Shown here one piece after another: positions 57,097 to 64,000 of a stretch of 64,000 nt of DNA. Where the stretch lies: positions 62,001 through 126,000 of the forward strand of contig NZ_QZMN01000010.1 of the NCBI RefSeq assembly GCF_003702705.1, read 5' to 3'. This DNA is from Ornithinimicrobium cerasi (lineage in GTDB: Bacteria; Actinomycetota; Actinomycetes; Actinomycetales; Dermatophilaceae). The first letter of the stretch is position 1, and every line of letters begins with the position of its first letter. Under the pieces are notes generated by a model. It did not search any database, was not told the origin of the DNA, and saw nothing but the letters and a program-made list of their open reading frames with translations. Both the position numbers and the translations under genes were made by a program.

Positions 57097-57914
57097 CGCG
57101 GGTCTCCTGGGGGTGGTCCGGCGGGGGGATCGTGCACCTCGTGGTCGTAGCGCGCCACCGCCGTGGCCACCCGCCGGACGTTGTCCTCCGGCATCGTGGT
57201 CGCGCTGCCGCCCAGGTAGGCCGCCTGCACGCGTGGGTCGTCGCGCAGCTGCTCGACCGTCCCCTCGACGAGGACCCGCCCGCGCTCCATGACGACGGCG
57301 CGGTCGGCGACCGAGAACGCCGCGCGGATGTTCTGCTCGACGAGCAGCACCGCGAGGTTGCGGTTGTCGCGCAGGTGCGCGAGCGCCGCGACGATCTCGC
57401 CCACGACCTTCGGGGCCAGGCCCAGGCTCGGCTCGTCGAGCACGATGACGGAGGGGTCGGCCATCAGGCCGCGGGCCATCGCCAGCATCTGCTGCTCGCC
57501 GCCGGAGAGGGCACCGGCCTGCAGGGCGATCCGGTCCGCGAGGCGGGGGAAGAGCTCGAGCGCGGCGGCGCGGCGCTCGGCATACCTCTTGTCCCGCTTG
57601 CGGTTCCACCCACCCAGCTGGAGGTTGTCCTCGACGGACAAGGAGGGGAAGACGAGCCGGTTCTCCGGGACGTGGGCCAGGCCGAGGGCGGAGATCCGCT
57701 CGGCTCCCAGCCGGGTGATCTCGCGGTCGTCGAGGTGCACGCTGCCGCCCGTCGGCTGGAGCAGGCCCGAGACGGCGCGCAGGACCGTCGTCTTGCCCGC
57801 GCCGTTGGCGCCGACCATGGCGACGATCTCTCCCGGGTCGACCTGCAGGCTCACGCCGTGGAGGACGGCGAGCCCCTCGTAGGAGGCGGTGAGGTCGCGG
57901 ACGACGAGGCTCAT
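57093..57914 (-). CDS. livF: Branched-chain amino acid-type ABC importer ATPase (LivF)
   Basis: A 273-residue ATPase. Walker A is GANGAGKTT (about 35-43), the signature LSGGEQQMLAMARGL, Walker B VIVLDEPSLGLAP, and the H-loop region LLVEQNIRAAF typical of LivF. The ATG overlaps the stop of the fused LivMG gene and its stop overlaps the MBL gene start. An extra C-terminal 30-residue tail (VARYDHEVHDPPAGPPPGDP) extends beyond the usual end. Energises uptake together with the ATPase half of LivMG. Confidence 0.93.
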   Translation of the reverse strand: MSLVVRDLTASYEGLAVLHGVSLQVDPGEIVAMVGANGAGKTTVLRAVSGLLQPTGGSVHLDDREITRLGAERISALGLAHVPENRLVFPSLSVEDNLQLGGWNRKRDKRYAERRAAALELFPRLADRIALQAGALSGGEQQMLAMARGLMADPSVIVLDEPSLGLAPKVVGEIVAALAHLRDNRNLAVLLVEQNIRAAFSVADRAVVMERGRVLVEGTVEQLRDDPRVQAAYLGGSATTMPEDNVRRVATAVARYDHEVHDPPAGPPPGDPR

Positions 57915-59779
57915 CGCTGGTCTCCTTCCCTGGCCGGTCCGGAGCGTGTGTGGACGACGGCGTCGTCGTCCTCGTCGGAGCCGAGGTAGGCGGCGATGAC
58001 GGCCGGGTCGCGGCGGATCTCGGCGGGGGTGCCCTCGGCGATCCGCACCCCGTCGTCGAGGACGACGATGCGGTCGGCCAGCGCCATGACGGCGGCGACG
58101 TCGTGCTCGACGAGCAGGACCGCGATGCCCGCGCCGCGGACCCGCCGGAGCATCTCGCCCAGGTGGTCGCGCTCGCCCGAGGACAGCCCGGCCATCGGCT
58201 CGTCCAGGAGCAGCAGGCTCGGCGCGAGGGCCAGGGCCCGGGCGACCTCCACCTGCCGCTGCTGGCCGAAGGAGAGGGCGGTGATCGGGCGGTCGGCGTG
58301 GGCGGCCAGCCCGGTGGCGGTGAGCACCCGGTCGGCCTCCCGGCGGGTGCGGCGCTCCTCGGCGAGGTCGAGCCCGAGCATCCCGGGCACCAGCCCCGCC
58401 CGGCTGCGCAGGTGGCGCGCCACCATGACGTTGCCGCGGACGGTGCTGCTGCGGAAGACCTGCAGGTTCTGGAAGGTGCGGGTCGCCCCGAGGGCGGCGA
58501 CGACGTGCGGCCGGCGGCCCTGCACCTCCTGGCCGCGGACGGTGACCGACCCCTCGGTGGGACCCATCACGCCGGTGATGATGTTGAACGCGGTCGTCTT
58601 GCCGGCGCCGTTGGGGCCGATGAGCGCGACGATCTCGCCGGCGTGGACGTCGAGGTCCACCTCGGACAGCGCGACGACCCCGCCGTAGCGCTTGGTGAGC
58701 CCCCGGACCTGCAGGATCGGCGATCCCCGCTCGGGCACGTCGGCCTGGGCGAGCAGGTCGTCCAGCTCCTCCCCGAGGGCGGCCGGCGCGTCCTCGGCGA
58801 CGCCGGGGTCGGCGCGGGTGCCACGGAACCGGCGGACCAGGGCGGACCACAGCTGGGCCAGGCCGCCCGGGACGAGGATGATGACCAGGACCAGGACGAC
58901 GCCGAACCCGAGCAGCTGCACCTCGCCGGAGGCGCCGGGGATGATCTGGGGGATGAGGGTCCGCATGCCCTCGTCGAGGGTCTCCACCAGGATGGCGCCG
59001 GTGAGCGCTCCCCAGACGGTGCCCAGGCCGCCGAGGACCACCATGAGCAGGAACGAGACCGACAGGGGGAAGTTGGCGGCCTCGGGGCTGACGACGGCGA
59101 GCCAGTGGGCGTAGAAGACGCCCGCGAGCCCGGCGTAGCCGGCGGCGAGGACGAAGACCCGCAGCCGCAGCCCGGAGGTGTCGACACCGAGGCACTCGGC
59201 CGCCACCTCGGAGTCGTTCACGGCCCCGAGGGCGCGGCCGATGCGGGAGTGGGTGAGCTTCTGGGCGAGGGCGATCGAGAGCACGACCACCGGTGCCAGA
59301 AGCCAGAAGAACTCCGCGGGCGTGTTGTAGACGCGCCCGCCGAACTCCGGCTTGGGGATGCCGAAGATCCCGCTGGTGCCGCCGGTGTAGTCGAGCTCAC
59401 GGACGACGACGGTGACGATGATGCCCAGCCCGAGCGTCGCGAGCGCGAGGAAGTGCCCGCGCAGCCGGAGCAGGGGCACGCCGACGAGCAGCGCCAGGAG
59501 CATCGCCGCGGCCACCGCGACGGGCAGGGCGGCCAGCATGGACCAGCCGTGCTTGGTCACGAGGATCGCCTGGGTGTAGGCGCCGACGGCGAAGAACGCC
59601 GCCTGGCCCAGGCTGACCTGGCCGGCGAGACCCATGAGGAGGGAGAGCCCGACCGCGGCGACGGTGAAGATCAGGACGTAGACGCCGATGTTGACGAGGT
59701 TGGTCGAGGCCACGAGCGGGAACAGGACGAGGCCGACGACGAGCAGCAGGTAGGGGAGCAGCGTGCGGAGCCGGGGCAT
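57911..59779 (-). CDS. Fused permease-ATPase of the ABC importer (LivM-LivG)
   Basis: A 622-residue fusion. Residues about 1-320 form the LivM permease with eight to nine helices and the hallmark GLSLLMGLAGQVSLGQAAFF, LRLRGHFLALATLG and GLGTVWGALTGA. After an acidic linker, residues about 355-605 are LivG: Walker A GPNGAGKTT, signature LSFGQQRQVEVARAL, Walker B LLLDEPMAGLS, and LLVEHDVAAVM. Fusion of M and G is known in actinobacteria. ATG 59779 shares one base with the livH stop. Works with LivH, LivF and the binding lipoprotein. Confidence 0.93.
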   Translation of the reverse strand: MPRLRTLLPYLLLVVGLVLFPLVASTNLVNIGVYVLIFTVAAVGLSLLMGLAGQVSLGQAAFFAVGAYTQAILVTKHGWSMLAALPVAVAAAMLLALLVGVPLLRLRGHFLALATLGLGIIVTVVVRELDYTGGTSGIFGIPKPEFGGRVYNTPAEFFWLLAPVVVLSIALAQKLTHSRIGRALGAVNDSEVAAECLGVDTSGLRLRVFVLAAGYAGLAGVFYAHWLAVVSPEAANFPLSVSFLLMVVLGGLGTVWGALTGAILVETLDEGMRTLIPQIIPGASGEVQLLGFGVVLVLVIILVPGGLAQLWSALVRRFRGTRADPGVAEDAPAALGEELDDLLAQADVPERGSPILQVRGLTKRYGGVVALSEVDLDVHAGEIVALIGPNGAGKTTAFNIITGVMGPTEGSVTVRGQEVQGRRPHVVAALGATRTFQNLQVFRSSTVRGNVMVARHLRSRAGLVPGMLGLDLAEERRTRREADRVLTATGLAAHADRPITALSFGQQRQVEVARALALAPSLLLLDEPMAGLSSGERDHLGEMLRRVRGAGIAVLLVEHDVAAVMALADRIVVLDDGVRIAEGTPAEIRRDPAVIAAYLGSDEDDDAVVHTRSGPAREGDQR

Positions 59780-60648
59780 CAGACGCGCACCCCGCTCCCG
59801 CGGAGCGCCAGACCCTGCGGGCGCAGGACCAGGACGAGGACGAGGACGATGAAGGCCACGGCGTCGCGGTAGCCGGAGTCGAGGTAGCCCGCCACGAGGT
59901 TCTCGAGCACACCGAGCATCAGGCCACCGATGAAGGCGACGCGGAAGGAGACCAGCCCGCCGAGGGTGGCGGCGACGAAGCCCTTGAGGCCGAGGGTCAG
60001 CCCGTGCTCCCAGGAGGCGAAGTAGATCGGCGAGCCGATGACGCCGGCCACGGCGCCCACGAGGCCGGCGATGGCGAAGGCGACCATGGTCGCCGTGCGG
60101 GGGGAGATGCCGACGAGGCGGGCCGCCACCGGCTGCTCCGCGCAGGCCCGCAGCGCCTTGCCGTGGAGGGTGTGCTCGTAGAACCAGACCACGGCATACC
60201 CGAGGACGGCGGCGATGCCGAGGATCCACAGCTCCTGGGAGCGGATGCTCACCCCCGCGACCGTGAAGTTCTGCCCGGGGAAGGTCGAGAGGCTGCGGGC
60301 CTCCGGGCCCCAGACCAGCAGCATGATCGCCTTGAGGGCGGTCGAGACGCCGAGCGTGAGGATGATCGAGACCAGGGGGGTCATCTTCTTCACCGGGGCG
60401 ATCGCCACCCGCTCGATGAGCACCGAGACGAGGACGACGAAGGGCACGACGAGGAGGATGACCACGAGGAGCGGCAACCCTGCCGCCACGCCGCTGATCG
60501 CGGCGAGGCCGGCCAGGGCGGCGTACTCGCCCTGGGCGAGGTTGACGATCTCCCGGACCGAGAAGATCGCGACGAACCCGAGCGCGATCAGGCCGTAGAC
60601 CGCTCCCTGCGCCAACCCCGAGAAGGTCAGCTGCAGCAGGTCGGTCAT
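59779..60648 (-). CDS. livH: ABC importer permease (LivH)
   Basis: A 289-residue permease with about eight membrane helices. LivH hallmarks are GLAQGAVYGLIALGFVAIF, REIVNLAQGEYAALAG, HTLHGKALRACAEQPVAARL, GLVGAVAGVIGSPI and LRPQGLALRG. ATG at 60648 overlaps the binding-protein stop (ATGA). It dimerises with the LivM half of the fusion to form the channel. Confidence 0.94.
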   Translation of the reverse strand: MTDLLQLTFSGLAQGAVYGLIALGFVAIFSVREIVNLAQGEYAALAGLAAISGVAAGLPLLVVILLVVPFVVLVSVLIERVAIAPVKKMTPLVSIILTLGVSTALKAIMLLVWGPEARSLSTFPGQNFTVAGVSIRSQELWILGIAAVLGYAVVWFYEHTLHGKALRACAEQPVAARLVGISPRTATMVAFAIAGLVGAVAGVIGSPIYFASWEHGLTLGLKGFVAATLGGLVSFRVAFIGGLMLGVLENLVAGYLDSGYRDAVAFIVLVLVLVLRPQGLALRGSGVRV

Positions 60649-61910
60649 CGACCGGTGGACCCGGCCGCGTCCGCACCCTCGGCGATGGTCCAGCCACCGT
60701 CCTGGATCTCGACGAGGACGAGGGCGTCCTTGGTCAGGCCGGAGTGGTCCTCGGGGGTCATCGTGAAGATGCCGGAGACGCCGGGCCAGTCGGCCGTCGC
60801 CTCGATGGCGTCGCGCAGCGCCTGCGGGTCGGTGCCCGCCTCCTCGATCGCGTTGACGGCGATCCAGAAGCCGTCGTAGGCGTGGCCGGCGAAGGTCGAG
60901 GGCTTCTTGTCCCACTTCGCCTCGTAGTCGGAGACGAAGGTGTTGACGACCTCCTTCTGCGGGTCGTCGTCGGGCAGCTGGTCGGCGACGAGCATCTTGC
61001 CGAGCGGGGCGAGCAGGCCCTCCGCGGACTCGCCCGCCTCGTCGAGGAAGACCTGGTTGCCGATGCCGTGCGACTGGTAGACCGGCTTGTCGATGCCGAG
61101 CTGGACGTAGGCCTTCTGCGCGAGCGCGGCGGCCGGCGGGATGCCCCAGATGAGGACGGCGTCGGGGTTGGCGTCGCGCACGTTGACCATCTGCGCGGTG
61201 AAGTCGGTGGCGTCGGGGGCGAACTTCTCGACGGCGGTCACCTCGATGCCGGCGTCGGAGCCGATCTCGGTGAGCATCTCCGGGATGCCCTCGCCGAAGC
61301 CGGAGGCGTCACGGGCCACGGCGACCTTCGTGTAGCCCTTGGCGGCCATGTCGTCGACCATCTTCTCCAGGACGACGCGGTCGTTCTGGGCGGTCTTGAA
61401 CACCCACTCCGAGCCGTCGACGATCTTCTGGTTGGCGGCGAGGGAGATCATCGGGATCTCGGCCTGCTCCGCGAGCGGCCGCATCGCGAGGCTGGGCCCG
61501 GTCCGGGACGCGCCGAGGAGGATGTGCACCTCGTCCGTCGTCAGCAGCTTGTTGGTCGCCTTGGCCGCGCCGTCCTCGGTCGACTGGTTGTCCTCGATGA
61601 TCACCTCGAGCTCGCGGCCGCCGATGCCGCCCTCGTCGTTGACCTGCTCGGCGAGCAGCTCGATCGTCTCGCGCTCGGCGACGCCCAGGGAGGCACCCGC
61701 TCCGGTGATGTCGAGGACGACCCCCATCTTGACGGGGCCCGACTCGTCACCGCCGCCGGCGCTGCCGGTCGCGCCGTCGCCCCCGGCCCCAGGGTCGGCC
61801 GTCTCCTCCGCGCACCCGGAGGCGGTGAGAGCCAGGGCGGCCGCGAGGGCGACGAGCGTGCGTCGTGCGGCGGCGGGGCCGGAGGTGTGGGGGCCAGCAG
61901 TGCGGCGCAT
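60645..61910 (-). CDS. Substrate-binding lipoprotein of the ABC importer (LivK-like)
   Basis: A 421-residue periplasmic-binding-fold type I lipoprotein. The signal peptide ends in the lipobox TASGC (Cys about 33), then a Gly/Asp-rich spacer. The Peripla_BP_6 domain follows with PVKMGVVLDITGAGASLG, INDEGGI-like VNDEGGIGGRELEVIIEDNQ, LLGASRTGPSLAM, and FAGHAYDGFWIAVNAIEEAG. Family members bind branched amino acids, amides, urea or aromatic acids. With a monooxygenase in the operon an aromatic or related carboxylate is most plausible. First gene of the operon; ATG 61910 preceded by GAAGGAG. Confidence 0.92.
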   Translation of the reverse strand: MRRTAGPHTSGPAAARRTLVALAAALALTASGCAEETADPGAGGDGATGSAGGGDESGPVKMGVVLDITGAGASLGVAERETIELLAEQVNDEGGIGGRELEVIIEDNQSTEDGAAKATNKLLTTDEVHILLGASRTGPSLAMRPLAEQAEIPMISLAANQKIVDGSEWVFKTAQNDRVVLEKMVDDMAAKGYTKVAVARDASGFGEGIPEMLTEIGSDAGIEVTAVEKFAPDATDFTAQMVNVRDANPDAVLIWGIPPAAALAQKAYVQLGIDKPVYQSHGIGNQVFLDEAGESAEGLLAPLGKMLVADQLPDDDPQKEVVNTFVSDYEAKWDKKPSTFAGHAYDGFWIAVNAIEEAGTDPQALRDAIEATADWPGVSGIFTMTPEDHSGLTKDALVLVEIQDGGWTIAEGADAAGSTGR

Positions 61911-61928
61911 GTCGGACTCCTTCGTCGT

Positions 61929-61943
61929 GCTCTATAGTAGAGC
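61929..61943. promoter_or_regulatory. Inverted repeat at the operon promoter (probable IclR site)
   Basis: GCTCTA-TAG-TAGAGC is a perfect 6-bp inverted repeat, 18 bases before the binding-protein start. The minus-strand TACTAT inside it makes a good -10 for the leftward operon, so a bound regulator would block or reposition RNA polymerase. The divergent IclR gene begins at 61989, and this is its most likely target. A second small repeat AGCG-CTG-CGCT follows at 61941-61951. Confidence 0.6.
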
Positions 61944-61988
61944 GCTGCGCTTCGATTAACGGTCACAGAGTATGACGGAGGCACCACA

Positions 61989-62753
61989 GTGGCAAGGGTG
62001 GACCGCACCGGCCCGAGAGATCGGGGTGACCTGGGCCCGGTCGCGACCGCGGCGGGGTTGCCCGCGGGCGGGCTGCCGGACGGCATCGGGTCGCAGACCC
62101 TGGACCGCGGCCTGCTCGTCCTGGAGGCCGTGACCGAGGCCCAGGAACCGCTGAGCGTGGCCGACCTCGTCGACCGGACCGGCCTGCACCGCTCGATCGT
62201 CTACCGGATGGTCCGCACCCTGGAGCACCACCGCCTGCTGAGCCGCGCCGCGGACGGGCGCTACCGGCCCGGCGCGCGCCTGGCGGTGCTGGCCCGCACC
62301 GTCTTCCCCAGCCTGCGTACCGCCGCCGCCTCACCTCTGGTCGAGCTCGCCCGGCGGACCGGCATGACCGCGTTCGTCGTGGTTCCGGAGGGTGATCTCG
62401 CCGTGACCCTCGACGTGGAGGAGCCGCGGCGCTCGCTGGCCCACGTGTCCTACCGCCCGGGCGTGCAGCACCCGCTGTCGGCCGGCGCCCCGGGCCTGGC
62501 GATCCTCGCCGGGAGGCCCCCGGTCGAGGGGGAGCGCCCCGAGGTCGAGGAGGCCCGCCGGCGCGGCTGGACCCGGTCCCACGGGGAGGTCATCCCCGGC
62601 TACCGGTCGTGCGCTGCGCCCCTCAGGGACCGCACGGGGGCGTGCGTCGGCGCGATCTGCGTCGTCTACGTCGGGGACACCCCGGCCGAGGACCTCGCCC
62701 CTCACCTGACGGCGGCGGCGCGGGCCACCGAGGACGCGCTCGCCGGAGCCTGA
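61989..62753 (+). CDS. IclR-family transcriptional regulator
   Basis: A 254-residue regulator. About 30 disordered residues precede the IclR winged helix (LDRGLLVLEAVTEAQEPLSV, VADLVDRTGLHRSIVYRMVR, about 38-78). The effector domain (about 95-250) has MTAFVVVPEGDLAVTLDVEE, HPLSAGAPGLAILA, GEVIPGYRSCAAPLRDRTGA and CVGAICVVY. GTG start at 61989 with GGAGG at 61977-61981. It is divergent from the Liv/monooxygenase operon and should control it. IclR proteins often regulate aromatic-acid catabolism. Confidence 0.88.
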   Translation: MARVDRTGPRDRGDLGPVATAAGLPAGGLPDGIGSQTLDRGLLVLEAVTEAQEPLSVADLVDRTGLHRSIVYRMVRTLEHHRLLSRAADGRYRPGARLAVLARTVFPSLRTAAASPLVELARRTGMTAFVVVPEGDLAVTLDVEEPRRSLAHVSYRPGVQHPLSAGAPGLAILAGRPPVEGERPEVEEARRRGWTRSHGEVIPGYRSCAAPLRDRTGACVGAICVVYVGDTPAEDLAPHLTAAARATEDALAGA

Positions 62754-62940
62754 CGCCGACGCCCGGGGTGGGCTGCTGCTGCCCTGGCGACACCGATCCA
62801 CCCCGGTCCCGACCGGCACGCCGACGCCTGGGGTGGTCTGCTGCTGCCCTGGCGACACCGATCCACCCCGGTCCCGACCGGCACGCCGACGCCTGGGGTG
62901 GTCTGCTGCTGCCCTGGCGACACCGATCCACCCCGGTCCC
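62753..62940. repeat. Tandem array of about 2.9 copies of a 65-bp repeat
   Basis: Units begin ACGCCGAC at 62753, 62818 and 62883 (period exactly 65) and are nearly identical. Each contains GGGGTGG and its complement CCACCCC about 30 bases later, so each can form a hairpin, plus a GCTGCTGCCC word. The array starts at the IclR stop codon and fills the gap to the convergent gene at 62975. Not coding and not a CRISPR. Confidence 0.88.
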
Positions 62941-62974
62941 CACGTCGGCAGCGAGTTGCCGCAACGTCGACCGC

Positions 62975-63907
62975 TCACCGCAGCCGAGGCTGGCGCCCGA
63001 CCGGGCAGGTCGGTCCGCAGGCGCGCGGTCGTCCCTGCCAACCCCGCGCGATCTGCACCAGCGCCACGTCCACCGCCAGCTCGCAGGGCCGCTCGGTCAC
63101 CTCGAACCAGCCGGCGCGCAGGGTGACCTCGCCGGTGCCCGCGACCTCCCGGTCGCGACCGCGATCCCGCACCTGACGACCGCGGTGGTAGAGCTCGCCG
63201 TCGATCTCCATCCCGATGCCACGCTCGCGGTCCTTGAAGTCGAGGCGCCTCACCCGTCCACCAGCGGCCGACCCGTCGACGGGCACCTGCCGCTCCATGG
63301 AGGGCAGGCCGTGCGGACGCTCGACGCGATCGACATACCTGACCTCGGCCACGCTCTCGAATCCCTCCGCTGCCGCGGTGAGCACCTCGGCGAGGGTGGA
63401 CCTGCGCGGGTGCTGGGGATGGTGGCGCAGCTCCGCCCGCAGCGACCCGACCGTGACGTGCCCGCGGCTCACGGCCCGGGTGACCAGGGCGACGTCGTCG
63501 TCGAGCGTCCGCCCGGGCAGCGCCAGCACATCCAGCACCGTCTGCGCGGCCGAGGTCACGGGTATGCCGTAGCGCCGCGCCGTGCTCATCCGTCGTCTCC
63601 TCCGCACGCGCACGCCCGGGAGGCGACCGGAGCGGTGCTTCTCCCACGGCTCGGCGAGCGTGAGGATCTGCGGCTCACGGTCGCCGAGGCCCCAGAGGAC
63701 GAGGGCGCACTCCAGACTGGCCACGGCCCCGTCCCCCCGGGCGAGGGTCGCGGCCAGGAGCCGCTCGCGCCAGGTGGGTGAGCCGCTGTGCGTGAGGTAG
63801 ACCCCGGGGAAGAGGCGCTGCCACCGGCCGGTCGCGAGGAGGTGGCGGACCGCAGCGGCGGTGAGTCCGTCGGCCAGGGCCTGGCGTCGGGTGGTGACGT
63901 TCCTCAT
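62975..63907 (-). CDS. AbiEi/DUF559-like protein (predicted HTH plus nuclease fold)
   Basis: A 310-residue protein. The first about 60 residues (RRQALADGLTAAAVRHLLATGRW and QRLFPGVYL) match the winged-helix start of AbiEi-type antitoxin proteins. A central part follows (SLECALVLWGLG, GIPVTSAAQTVLDVLAL). The C-terminal quarter (RRLDFKDRERGIGMEIDGELYH, DRGRDREVAG, TLRAGWFEVTERPCEL) resembles the DUF559/Vsr-like nuclease fold with acidic active-site residues. Such proteins are abundant in actinobacteria, often many per genome; no function is proven. No partner toxin is adjacent. ATG 63907 is the natural start. Upstream DNA (63961-63984) carries a 12-bp tandem repeat of GGCGCTGCAGGA. Confidence 0.75.
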   Translation of the reverse strand: MRNVTTRRQALADGLTAAAVRHLLATGRWQRLFPGVYLTHSGSPTWRERLLAATLARGDGAVASLECALVLWGLGDREPQILTLAEPWEKHRSGRLPGVRVRRRRRMSTARRYGIPVTSAAQTVLDVLALPGRTLDDDVALVTRAVSRGHVTVGSLRAELRHHPQHPRRSTLAEVLTAAAEGFESVAEVRYVDRVERPHGLPSMERQVPVDGSAAGGRVRRLDFKDRERGIGMEIDGELYHRGRQVRDRGRDREVAGTGEVTLRAGWFEVTERPCELAVDVALVQIARGWQGRPRACGPTCPVGRQPRLR

Positions 63908-64000
63908 GCCGCCACGCTCGCGGATCCTCAGGACGCGCCGTCGGACTTGTCCACAGGGGTGGCGCTGCAGGAGGCGCTGCAGGAGGCGCCAGCGACGGGG

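Noticed and set aside
63908-64000. Start of another gene at the window edge
   Set aside because: The 93 bases show only a 12-bp tandem repeat and no start with a ribosome binding site; too short to judge.

Overview
The window is very GC-rich (roughly 70-75% by eye). It has many GTG starts, ATGA/GTGA gene overlaps, a DUF222/13E12 HNH nuclease gene, an actinobacterial-type LexA box, a histidine-degradation cluster of the arrangement known from Streptomyces, and RecBCD plus LigD. This points to a chromosome segment of an actinomycete, most plausibly order Micrococcales (Intrasporangiaceae/Ornithinimicrobiaceae-like). The genus is an inference and is not proven here. I saw no rRNA, tRNA, CRISPR array, insertion sequence or prophage.

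Layout. (1) 222-7984: histidine degradation (hutU, then an M20 amidohydrolase, a small P-loop kinase-like protein, hutF and hutI), with a YbaK deacylase, a methyltransferase and a DUF4395 membrane protein between hutU and the rest. (2) 8031-12564: a beta-CASP RNase-like protein and, convergent to it, two overlapping glycosyltransferase genes. (3) 12695-18741: a NarL-type two-component system, a pair of SugE/Gdx-like small multidrug transporter subunits and a MacB/FtsX-type ABC exporter, all on the plus strand. (4) 18930-21086: an SOS-boxed DUF222-HNH nuclease gene. (5) 21248-23175: a P1B-type metal ATPase broken by a one-base frameshift. (6) 23172-31857: recC-recB-recD. (7) 32041-36668: a membrane protein, a second YbaK-like protein, a secreted serine protease with three cell-wall-binding repeats, and the copper lipoprotein CueP. 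(8) 36693-40793: a branched-chain 2-oxoacid dehydrogenase operon with a divergent Lrp regulator. (9) 40983-43258: LigD (phosphoesterase-polymerase only) and a divergent MazEF-type module. (10) 43301-48280: a diaminopimelate/lysine operon (dapB, dapA, E. coli-type dapD, aminotransferase, decarboxylase). (11) 48691-50777: a second NarL-type two-component system. (12) 51053-54466: an esterase and an ATP-grasp protein separated by an ArsR-SRPBCC pair. (13) 54476-62753: a six-gene operon (Liv-type ABC importer, metallo-beta-lactamase-fold protein, FAD monooxygenase) with a divergent IclR regulator. It looks like uptake and first oxidation of an aromatic or carboxylic substrate. (14) 62975-63907: an AbiEi/DUF559-like protein.

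The most unusual signals are at DNA level. Nearly all TAT/ATA trinucleotides lie inside one short motif, GTATGCC/GGCATAC (about 33 exact copies by eye), in every reading frame, on both strands and in intergenic DNA. The 3' ends and intergenic gaps also hold several unrelated tandem arrays (4x29 bp, about 3.7x53 bp, about 2.9x65 bp, 2x25 bp) and one very long nested hairpin. Several promoters appear to place the transcription start at the first base of the start codon (leaderless mRNAs).
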